Shown in pieces: positions 1 through 7,841 of a stretch of DNA of 64,000 nt. Source of the stretch: Mariniflexile fucanivorans (lineage in GTDB: Bacteria; Bacteroidota; Bacteroidia; Flavobacteriales; Flavobacteriaceae); assembly GCF_004341235.1 (NCBI RefSeq), contig NZ_SLUP01000003.1, forward strand, positions 248,001 through 312,000, written 5' to 3'. The first letter of the stretch is position 1. The number at the start of each line of letters is the position of its first letter. The position numbers and the translations under genes are program-made. The notes beneath the pieces are model-generated. The model was not told the origin of the DNA. It searched no databases and was given only the letters and a program-made list of their open reading frames with translations.

Positions 1-371
1 ACAATTTAAGAAGATTTACAATAACATTCGGTATAATGTACAATCTGTTGACCTCTAAGTGATTCTAATTGATATTTTATTATTTCAAACACCATATAAA
101 AATAAAAAAACACTGATAATTGTGAGATTAACAGTGTTTTTTATTAAATCTAAAAGTATTTATACGATATGACAGATCCCTTAATTGTTTCTTTATTTCA
201 TGATAAAAGTTAATTTATGCAACTTTAAATCTCGAAACTTTTTGTCCAGTTTAATATTGAAAGCAAAACATAAACAATAGTAAAATTACTAACTAGACAT
301 TTAAAACATATAGCTTCTTTTGGTAAAACCCATTAATAGATTTTCTTGATAATTTCAAATTAATTTTTTTG
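1..371. other. Intergenic region at left edge, no gene seen
   Basis: AT-rich stretch downstream of the last minus-strand sulfatase gene. Stops interrupt all frames and I see no coding sequence. The only clear structure is the terminator hairpin at 105-142; the rest shows nothing I can interpret. Confidence 0.7.
105..142. terminator. Bidirectional rho-independent terminator
   Basis: Perfect 11-bp inverted repeat: AAAAAACACTG (105-115) and CAGTGTTTTTT (132-142) around a 16-nt loop. A-runs and T-runs flank it, so it can work in both directions. It lies about 230 bases beyond the stop of the last gene of the long minus-strand operon and is the first hairpin met by that transcript. It may equally serve a gene left of the window. 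Confidence 0.75.
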
Positions 372-1880
372 TTAAAATGACAATACAGATGCCTTTGGAA
401 GTGGTACCTTATTGTTTTTTCGCCATGTAACAAGTTCATCTAATAATTTAGAAGTTATCTCTGAATTTTCATCTGCAACATTGTACGCTTCTTTTAAATC
501 TTTTTCTAGATTATACAGTTCTATTTTTCCATCATTTAAAAACTGAATTAGTTTCCATTCACCTTTTCTGATGATAGAACATGGCGGATTTTTATAGGTA
601 CTGGCAACATGCCAAAAAAGCGCCCGCTCTTTAAACGTTTTGTTTTCTAATAGAGGTACTAAACTTTCACCATCCAATTTCCCTTTATAATCATTTATTT
701 GGGCTAACTCCAAAAATGTTGGAAAATAATCCATGCCGCAAATAGGGGTTTCTGAATTTCCAGCTGTAATTTTCCCTTTCCAATTTACAAAAGCAGGCAC
801 ACGAATACCGCCTTCGTAAACGGTTCCTTTCTCTCCTCGAAGCGTATTGGTATTACTTGTTAACCCATTAAATCCGTTATCTGATGTGAATATGATAATC
901 GTATTTTCACGTAATCCTTCCTTATCCAGGTAATCGAAAATACGCTTCACATTTTCATCTATGGAGGCAATCATGGTAGCGTAACCTGCAATTTCTTCCA
1001 GATTATCCGCTCCTTGACCTGTTACGGAATCTGGAGTTTTCTTCATGAATTTTTGAAACCATTCCTCGTTCCTTGGAACGGTTGGGCGATGTGGTGCATA
1101 ATAATGAAGGTTTACAAAAAAGGGGTCGTTTTTATTTCGATTTATAAAATCTATCGCCTCATCGGTTAATCTGTCGGTAAGCCATTCATCCCCTTCTTTA
1201 TCTTCAATAAATGGATTTTTAAATGGCGCTTTGTATCCACCACTTTCCGAATTATAACCTTCTTTATATCCTCTCGCAGGATCGCCCCACCAAGTCCCTC
1301 CTACATTTTCATCAAATCCTTTGGCTATTGGGTAATATTTTTGGATCTCTGGAGTCAAATGATGCTCCAACCAATCCAAGTTTCCGTTAGCAGGTTGTTT
1401 CAAAGGCTTTTCAAACGGATAATTTACTTCTTGTTTTGGATGGGGTCCCACCAGATGCCATTTTCCAATATGTATTGATTTATAGCCTGCTTTTTTTAAA
1501 GGTTCAGCATACATAGTATGTTCCAAACCAACACTCCAGCGTGAAAAAATATTATGTTTACTATCTCCTTTTTCTAAAACTGGCACCGTATAAACGTCTG
1601 TTCTAAAGGATTGTTTTCCAGTCATTAAAGCAGCCCTAGACGGTGAACAAGTTGGATACATATAGGCATTGGTAAATACTAAACTTTCTTCCGCTAACTT
1701 ATCTAAGTTTTTCGTTTCAAACCAGTTGCTGCCCATAAACCCAACATCTTGCCAACCCAGATCATCAGCCATAATGAAAACGATATTAGGCCTGTTTTCC
1801 TTGATTTGTTGGGATTTACAGCCAAAAACTGAAAAAAGACTAAAACCAAATAAACCTATGGTTTTAATAAGACTTGGCAT
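372..1880 (-). CDS. S1-family sulfatase, lipoprotein
   Basis: Predicted to hydrolyse a sulfate ester on a polysaccharide fragment. The 502-residue protein has a lipoprotein signal with lipobox Cys21, so it is likely membrane-anchored. The paired metal ligands DD39-40 follow in IMADDLGWQD. The maturation motif is [11 protein letters not shown] with Cys78 as the residue oxidised to formylglycine. The sulfate-binding GKWHL and the late TSDNG metal-site motif are also present, then the usual C-terminal subdomain (LYNLEKD). It resembles the 21687-23279 sulfatase most closely within the window, sharing a FW-H, RK-WKLI, ELYNL/ELYDL pattern near the C-terminus. It is the last gene of the 16-gene operon, 15 bases after the DUF6786-like gene. 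Which sulfate position it attacks cannot be read from sequence alone. Confidence 0.93.
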   Translation of the reverse strand: MPSLIKTIGLFGFSLFSVFGCKSQQIKENRPNIVFIMADDLGWQDVGFMGSNWFETKNLDKLAEESLVFTNAYMYPTCSPSRAALMTGKQSFRTDVYTVPVLEKGDSKHNIFSRWSVGLEHTMYAEPLKKAGYKSIHIGKWHLVGPHPKQEVNYPFEKPLKQPANGNLDWLEHHLTPEIQKYYPIAKGFDENVGGTWWGDPARGYKEGYNSESGGYKAPFKNPFIEDKEGDEWLTDRLTDEAIDFINRNKNDPFFVNLHYYAPHRPTVPRNEEWFQKFMKKTPDSVTGQGADNLEEIAGYATMIASIDENVKRIFDYLDKEGLRENTIIIFTSDNGFNGLTSNTNTLRGEKGTVYEGGIRVPAFVNWKGKITAGNSETPICGMDYFPTFLELAQINDYKGKLDGESLVPLLENKTFKERALFWHVASTYKNPPCSIIRKGEWKLIQFLNDGKIELYNLEKDLKEAYNVADENSEITSKLLDELVTWRKNNKVPLPKASVLSF

Positions 1881-1895
1881 GGTATTATTCTCGTT

Positions 1896-3197
1896 TTAAT
1901 TAAATGCGTTTTTTATGTCTTCAGCCGTTACTCCAAATAATTCCATTATAATAGGGTTTAAACTAGTAGCATCTCCTTCAATATGACAGGTTAATTGAAT
2001 ATGTGTTCCACTTTGCCCAGGTTTTAAGGCCATGGCTGGCGATGATGTTTCTAGTTCGTAAAATGGCCCAAGTGGTTTTTCTCCTGGCTTCGGCGCACCA
2101 TCATTATAGGCATTTATCACATCGCCTTCAAAAGGGTTTTTCTGGATTTCCCACATAGAATTCACATAATCGGTTACATTTTCTGGTTTGTTGTATTTTA
2201 CAATGGTTAAAACGCCATTTTCAGAATCATAAGAACCAGCAATATTTTTAGCACGCATAGGTGACAATCCTATTTTACTTCGGTATTCACCATCACCCTT
2301 AAAATAGATTACCTTATCGGTCACTACCAAACGATCGGATGGCACTTTTCCAAAATATGCATCATTCACAACAGCACCTAACTCAGCTTCATCACCTTGA
2401 ATATAAGGGACTAAAATAGTGGTATGAGGCGAATGATTAAACATACCTAACATCCAAATGGACAACAATCCTGTTTCTTTTTTCCAGTCCGTTTTTCCAG
2501 CATTGGTAATGGTGTTTTTGGTTTGGTAAGCGACTGTTTTTATTTCATCGGAAAGTGAACTCAACCCTAACTCTTTTTTAATTTCCTCTTTTGAAAGTAT
2601 AGAAACTTCACGCTCAAGTCCCATATCAAACTGAAAACCAGAATAATTAGCTAATGATGCTTGTTTTGTGAATACTGCTTTATTTGAAGAAACACTTTTC
2701 ACCTCGAAAGGTTCTAAATCGATAAGATTAGGAGTATACCAATCATCTAAAGTAAATTCTGCTCCTTTTTTGAAGAAGATTGAGTATTGTCCGCCTTCTG
2801 GTCCTAGCCAAAATCGTTCTTCACCTCCAAACACATTTATATGCTCTTGAACTTCTTTTAATTTGAATAATTCTCTATTTATCCAACCGTAACTTCTTCC
2901 ATTTGCACCATAAGCACTACTGGTCATGACCCTACCCTGCAAAGCTGCAGAAACAGCTACTTTTGAATTGTTTGATGCATCAGTAAGTTGAATCAAATCG
3001 ATATAATTTTGCATAAAACTAACATCATCTGCATAGGTTTTGACGTTTCCCTTTTCATGGGTATTACTTAGTGAATCTATGGAGTTGTTTTCGTTTTTCA
3101 TTTGAGATTTCTTTTTAGAATTACATGATAAAGTTAATAAAATGGAGCAAATAAGAACTCCTAGTTTGTATATGGTAAATGATTGCTGATTTTTCAT
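1896..3197 (-). CDS. DUF6786-like lipoprotein, possible aldose-epimerase-like fold
   Basis: A 433-residue lipoprotein: hydrophobic leader ending LLTLSC, then a charged, Lys/Asn-rich linker. I recognise it, with moderate certainty, as the DUF6786 group that recurs in Bacteroidota polysaccharide loci. No enzymatic role is established that I know of. The C-terminal stretch around LGPFYELETSSPA and the following GTHIQLTCHIEG is reminiscent of the beta-sandwich aldose 1-epimerase (galactose mutarotase) superfamily, which is an inference from pattern only. It lies between two sulfatases in the long operon, 8 bases after the upstream gene. The locus has galK, galT and galE but no recognisable galM, so a sugar-mutarotase or sugar-binding role is conceivable. 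Confidence 0.75.
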   Translation of the reverse strand: MKNQQSFTIYKLGVLICSILLTLSCNSKKKSQMKNENNSIDSLSNTHEKGNVKTYADDVSFMQNYIDLIQLTDASNNSKVAVSAALQGRVMTSSAYGANGRSYGWINRELFKLKEVQEHINVFGGEERFWLGPEGGQYSIFFKKGAEFTLDDWYTPNLIDLEPFEVKSVSSNKAVFTKQASLANYSGFQFDMGLEREVSILSKEEIKKELGLSSLSDEIKTVAYQTKNTITNAGKTDWKKETGLLSIWMLGMFNHSPHTTILVPYIQGDEAELGAVVNDAYFGKVPSDRLVVTDKVIYFKGDGEYRSKIGLSPMRAKNIAGSYDSENGVLTIVKYNKPENVTDYVNSMWEIQKNPFEGDVINAYNDGAPKPGEKPLGPFYELETSSPAMALKPGQSGTHIQLTCHIEGDATSLNPIIMELFGVTAEDIKNAFN

Positions 3198-3205
3198 AAC
3201 TTAAA

Positions 3206-4843
3206 TTATTTTTTAGGTGTTTTTTCTGTTTTTGGTCTATAACTTTCTAAAATGGTTTCCATTTCTTTTACTACTTCTGGATATTTCGTATAAACGTTTG
3301 TTATTTGATATTTATCTTCTTCCAAATTGTAAAGTTGTGCTTTTGGGGCATCTTTCTTTATTTTACCGTTTTCAATATCGCTATTAACACCTCCAATAAA
3401 TGCTACAGCAGGCGCACCACCCCATGCATGTTGTTCAGGTTTTGAACCTGTAAATCCGCCGCTGCCTTGAGCTGGAATATACATCCATTTTCCTTTACGA
3501 AGTGATAAATGCGACTCTCTATAGGCTGCCAATACTACCTCATTCCGAATAGGTTTTTCGGGATTACCCGTCAATGCTGGCAATATATTAACACTATCAG
3601 TATGTTCCAAATTGTTTGTGTTTTGTCCTGTAAGCGCCATAAATGTAGCTAACATATCCACATTGCAAATCAATTGATTGGATACTGTTCCCGCTTCAAT
3701 TTTACCGGGCCATTTTGCTATAAAAGGCACGCGGTGACCGCCTTCCCAAACACCGAACTTAAAGCCTAATAAATCGCCATTAATTTTGTGTCCCGCTTTT
3801 ACGGCGTTACGACCACCAAGATTCAACATCGCGCCATTATCACTGGTAAAAATAATTAAAGTATTTTCTGCTACGCCTTGTTTTTCTAATGTGGAAGTAA
3901 CCTGTCCTACCATCCAGTCTAATTCTTGAATAAAATCGCCATACAATTCCGCATCACTTTTCCCTTGAAAATTGCTTCCTGGTGTAAAGGGATGATGTAT
4001 ATGTGTGGTTGCCAAATATAAAAAGAAAGGGTTTTGTTTTTCTTTCTTTGATTTTTTAGCCGTTTTTGCCGTAATCCAATCTACTGCCTTTCCTGCCAAT
4101 ACGGTTCCTACGGTATAATCGTTGTAAATTTTATGAGCAGCAACAGCTCCTTTAAACATATTAACTGTTCTTTGTGAAGCTTCTGGCGGAATTGGAGTTA
4201 TAGGAGTCACTACTTCGGGCTTTCCTTTTCCTACGTACACCAAAGGATCGTTTGGATCACCTCCAACTACATGTGTGTTTTCTACATATACGTAAGGCGG
4301 TGCACTATTAACGACAGGGACTCCGAAGTAGTAATCAAAACCTAAATCGTTGGGACCGGGACTCAATGGCTGTTTCCAATCATTTCTTCCTGTTTTAAAA
4401 CCAAGATGCCATTTGCCTAAAGCTGCTGTTGCATAACCGCTATTTTTTAACACATCGGCAATGGTGAGTTGGTCTGTTTTTAAAAGCAATTCCGATTCTA
4501 CGGGTGCAGGTCCCCAAATTCCTTTTCCGTTGTTTCCGCGAAATGGATATTGCCCGGTCATGGTAGCATAACGTGAGGGCGTACAAACCGCCGAAGCCGA
4601 ATGCGCATCGGTAAATATTTTTCCTTCAGTTGCTAATTTGTCAATATTGGGAGTTTTTACTTTTGTTGCTCCGTAGCAGCCAATGTCACCGTAGCCCAAA
4701 TCATCGACTAAAATGTAAACGACGTTGGGTTTATCTTGGGAAGAAAGTGTTAGGTTACTCCCACAACAAGACAATATAAAGACCAGTATTTTAACCGTTT
4801 TTGATAGTTTAGATTTTAGTTTCATCTTTCTTTTAGTTTTCAT
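3206..4843 (-). CDS. S1-family sulfatase, exported
   Basis: A 545-residue sulfatase with a long basic N-terminus and a hydrophobic signal segment (KILVFILSCCGSN). A start at the second Met (residue 7) is also possible. Metal ligands lie in VDDLGYGD. Cys87 in CTPSRYATMTG is the formylglycine site. GKWHLGF and TSDNGAM complete the active site. It has a close relative in the same operon at 15087-16640: both share TDAH-SAVCTP-RY around the active site and a PPYVYVEN/APYVYVEN segment, so they probably arose by duplication and may act on related sulfate positions. A Gly-rich insertion near residue 480 (QGSGGFTGS) is peculiar to this copy. The C-terminus is Lys-rich. Confidence 0.93.
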   Translation of the reverse strand: MKTKRKMKLKSKLSKTVKILVFILSCCGSNLTLSSQDKPNVVYILVDDLGYGDIGCYGATKVKTPNIDKLATEGKIFTDAHSASAVCTPSRYATMTGQYPFRGNNGKGIWGPAPVESELLLKTDQLTIADVLKNSGYATAALGKWHLGFKTGRNDWKQPLSPGPNDLGFDYYFGVPVVNSAPPYVYVENTHVVGGDPNDPLVYVGKGKPEVVTPITPIPPEASQRTVNMFKGAVAAHKIYNDYTVGTVLAGKAVDWITAKTAKKSKKEKQNPFFLYLATTHIHHPFTPGSNFQGKSDAELYGDFIQELDWMVGQVTSTLEKQGVAENTLIIFTSDNGAMLNLGGRNAVKAGHKINGDLLGFKFGVWEGGHRVPFIAKWPGKIEAGTVSNQLICNVDMLATFMALTGQNTNNLEHTDSVNILPALTGNPEKPIRNEVVLAAYRESHLSLRKGKWMYIPAQGSGGFTGSKPEQHAWGGAPAVAFIGGVNSDIENGKIKKDAPKAQLYNLEEDKYQITNVYTKYPEVVKEMETILESYRPKTEKTPKK

Positions 4844-4855
4844 TATTAAATGCTT

Positions 4856-6406
4856 TTACTTTGATTTTGGAAAAGGTGCTTCACCAAAAATAAGCTCTTT
4901 TCCATCATCGGTAATTAATTTATGATATTTTCTTGCCATTTGAGCTACTTTTACAGGGTCAATCCTATTTTTAAGCTCTGTTTCAAATTCCTTTAATTTA
5001 TATGAATAATCATCGTTAAGAGCAAGGTCATTCAGTTCTTTAGGGTCGTTTTCCATGTCGAACAAACTAGGTCTGTCCCGCTCATAATAGATGTATTTAT
5101 ATTTTTCATTTACCAGCATGTACCATGACGCAGGAAACCCAAGTCCATGCCATTCTGAAAATACGGTGCGATCGTTTGCTGCTTCTTTCCCCTCCAAAAT
5201 TGGTAATAAATTTTTTCCTGGCATCTCTGGATCTGTATAGTTAATCCCTGCCATATTCATAATTGTGGGATACATATCTACCAAAGAAACAGGCGTTTCA
5301 ATTTTTACTCCCTGTTTTACTCTGGGACCAGTGATTACTAATGGAACTGCTACAGAAGCTTCCATAGGCGTATGCTTATTTCCCATCAATCCATGTTCTC
5401 CCAAATTATCGCCGTGATCTGAGGTAAAAATGATATAAGTATTCTCATACATACCATTTTTCTTAAGTTCTGTAATCAGTTCTCCAAGCATATCATCCAC
5501 ACAGCTAATCATCCCATAATACCCACGTAATGCATTTTTCAACTTTTCTTCGCTTGGTTGTTCATCCAATCCGTCCCATTTTTGAAAATGTTGCAGAGCG
5601 GGATGTATATTTTTGTTAGGGAATTTTGCATCATGTGGCATAGGAATATCTACATTGGCATACATATCGTAATATTTTTGCGGAAGCGTAATAGGCCAAT
5701 GCGGCATAAGGAGACCAACATGGAGCATCCAAGGTTTCTTATCGCTATTTCTGTTTTCCAAAAACCGTAATGCATGATTTATTGATGGGCGATCTACAGC
5801 ATATTGTCCATATTTTTTAGGTCCTGCGGTATAAGCATCTATTGTATACTCATTAATATCAAAGGTCTTTACCTCCAAATGACCTTTTGCTAAGCGAGGA
5901 TGCTCAGGATCGAAACGCATATCAGGACCAGGAGATATTCTTTCGGGTCTTTCGGCAGAATTCCACTCCTCATTAAAACCCAGCTTTCCATATAACCCTG
6001 GCGAATCCATTTTACCATAATGCGCTGTATAATAGCCACTTTGAGTAACTCTTGTTGCCCAAGTCACTTCGTCTTTAGGCCATGCTTGACCGTTATACCA
6101 ATAATTTAGTTGATGAATGTGCTTTCCAAACATATAGGCAGCCCTACTGGGCGCACAAACTGGACTTGCTACATAGGCTCTTGTAAAGTACATACCGTCT
6201 GCTGCAAGGGCATCCAAATTTGGTGTTTTAACCACAGGATTTCCTCGAAAACCTGAAATTGCAGGATGTTGCTCATCCGTACAGATAAAAAGAATATTTG
6301 GTTTATTTTGAGCAAATATTTGGTAAGTACTAAGACTGTAAAATATAACCAAACAAACAGCTAATCTGAATCTTGTAAATCTGATATTTTTAAATTTAGA
6401 GTTCAT
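4856..6406 (-). CDS. S1-family sulfatase, divergent active site (GKMD)
   Basis: A 516-residue exported sulfatase. The frame is open to 6508, but the start at 6406 is preferred because it is followed at once by a normal signal peptide (LAVCLVIFYSLSTYQIFAQ) and does not overlap the upstream gene. The first metal motif is ICTDEQHP rather than the usual DD pair, as in the choline/iduronate-type branch. Cys84 in CAPSRAAYMFG is the formylglycine site; the motif ends MFG rather than LTG. Where most sulfatases here have GKWH, this one has G-K132-M-D134, so the usual sulfate-binding His is replaced by Asp. SDHGDNLGEHG provides the late metal ligands. It is clearly the most distant sulfatase of the cluster. 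The upstream gene stops 4 bases before this start. Confidence 0.92.
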   Translation of the reverse strand: MNSKFKNIRFTRFRLAVCLVIFYSLSTYQIFAQNKPNILFICTDEQHPAISGFRGNPVVKTPNLDALAADGMYFTRAYVASPVCAPSRAAYMFGKHIHQLNYWYNGQAWPKDEVTWATRVTQSGYYTAHYGKMDSPGLYGKLGFNEEWNSAERPERISPGPDMRFDPEHPRLAKGHLEVKTFDINEYTIDAYTAGPKKYGQYAVDRPSINHALRFLENRNSDKKPWMLHVGLLMPHWPITLPQKYYDMYANVDIPMPHDAKFPNKNIHPALQHFQKWDGLDEQPSEEKLKNALRGYYGMISCVDDMLGELITELKKNGMYENTYIIFTSDHGDNLGEHGLMGNKHTPMEASVAVPLVITGPRVKQGVKIETPVSLVDMYPTIMNMAGINYTDPEMPGKNLLPILEGKEAANDRTVFSEWHGLGFPASWYMLVNEKYKYIYYERDRPSLFDMENDPKELNDLALNDDYSYKLKEFETELKNRIDPVKVAQMARKYHKLITDDGKELIFGEAPFPKSK

Positions 6407-6410
6407 GTTT

Positions 6411-7838
6411 TTAGTTTTTTTCGTTTTCAGGGAAGAGTGAATTTGATGTAAAATATGGCTCTTCTCCAAGTGTACGCGCATTTTTGCCTCTGTGATTATA
6501 AGTACCAATATCTTCCCTTGCCCAATCTAAAAGTTTCGTCAATTCAGCAACTAATTTAGGATTTGCTTCTGAAACATCAACAGTTTCTCCAATATCATTT
6601 TCCAAATCGTACAATATTGGTTTTGTGAATAAAATGCGGTCTTTTGGTGCACTATGGATGGGCCATTTGTTATATACTATTGATGTGGAATCTGGCTGAT
6701 GTGGCAAATGTAATTTCCATTTTCCTTGACGCACCGCCCGTAATTCTTGGTGTTGATAATAAAAATAAGGGCGTTCTAATTTTGTTGATTTTCCATGAAT
6801 AATATCTGAAATATCCAAACCATCAATTACTCTATCATCAGGAAGCTGTGCTCCTACTATTTCAGCTAAAGTTGGAAGTAAATCGATGGTAGCGGTTACC
6901 AAATCGGAATTTGTTCCTGCTGGTACTTTACCAGGTGCCCTAATAATAAAAGGCACTCTTAGTCCACCTTCCCAAGCAGAAGTTTTTGCGCCTCTTAATG
7001 GTTCGGCATGACCTGCATGGTCTTTTCTTAGCCACCACGGACCGTTATCACTGGTGAAAATAACATAGGTATTTTCATCTAAACCAGTTTCTTTTAACTT
7101 AGCCATAATTCTTCCCACATTAAAATCAATTTCTTCAATCACATCGCCGTAAAAACCACCTTCAGATTTTCCTTTAAATGCATCAGAAACCGCCAATTTG
7201 GTATGTGGCATTGTATGCGCTAAATAGAGGAAGAATGGCTGTTCTTTAGATTTTTCAATAAAATTAATGGCCTCATCGGTATATCTACGCGTGAGGGTTG
7301 ACATATCGGCATGCAATTCAACGACTTCCTTATTCCGAAGTAAATGAACACGATTATCATTACTTGTTGGTGTGAAAAACGACTCGTCAAATCCCTGATA
7401 CATGGGCAATAAATCTGGATTGAATTGTTCAGGATTATGTCCCGCCAAATCCCATTTGCCAATCATCCCTGTTTTATATCCTAATGGTTTTAATACTTCT
7501 GCGATGGTAACTTCACTTAAAGAAAGTTTTGGGTGTGGAGATTCGCCATCATCATTTCGGGCATTTCTTAAAGGATAACAGCCAGTCATCAAAGCGGCTC
7601 TTGATGGTCCACAAACGGTTTGGGCATAAAAACTGGTAAATTTCATTCCCTCGGAAGCCATTTTATCCAAGTTTGGTGTTTTTATATTTGGAGATCCAAA
7701 ACATCCTAAATCCTGATAGCCTTGATCATCGGTAAAAATGATGATGAAATTGGGTTTGTTGGCATGCACTTTTTTTTGGAAAATGCATGAATTCATCCAT
7801 AATAGAAGGCATCCTAATATGATTATTTGTTTTACCAT
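6411..7838 (-). CDS. S1-family sulfatase paired with GH116
   Basis: A 475-residue sulfatase with an N-terminal lipoprotein-like leader (MVKQIIILGCLLLWMNSC). Metal ligands are in FTDDQGYQD, and the formylglycine Cys76 is in [14 protein letters not shown]. The sulfate-binding motif reads G-K128-W-D130-L, so Asp replaces the canonical His of GKWHL. TSDNGPWW supplies the late metal site. Transcription runs from the GH116 gene (7842-10421) into this gene across only 3 bases, so the two are probably translationally coupled. The same GH116-then-sulfatase order occurs twice more in the operon. Family membership is certain; the substrate position is unknown. Confidence 0.93.
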   Translation of the reverse strand: MVKQIIILGCLLLWMNSCIFQKKVHANKPNFIIIFTDDQGYQDLGCFGSPNIKTPNLDKMASEGMKFTSFYAQTVCGPSRAALMTGCYPLRNARNDDGESPHPKLSLSEVTIAEVLKPLGYKTGMIGKWDLAGHNPEQFNPDLLPMYQGFDESFFTPTSNDNRVHLLRNKEVVELHADMSTLTRRYTDEAINFIEKSKEQPFFLYLAHTMPHTKLAVSDAFKGKSEGGFYGDVIEEIDFNVGRIMAKLKETGLDENTYVIFTSDNGPWWLRKDHAGHAEPLRGAKTSAWEGGLRVPFIIRAPGKVPAGTNSDLVTATIDLLPTLAEIVGAQLPDDRVIDGLDISDIIHGKSTKLERPYFYYQHQELRAVRQGKWKLHLPHQPDSTSIVYNKWPIHSAPKDRILFTKPILYDLENDIGETVDVSEANPKLVAELTKLLDWAREDIGTYNHRGKNARTLGEEPYFTSNSLFPENEKN

Positions 7839-7841
7839 TTT

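Noticed and set aside
6407-6508. Longer start for the 4856 sulfatase
   Set aside because: It would overlap the upstream sulfatase by about 100 bases and bury the signal peptide.
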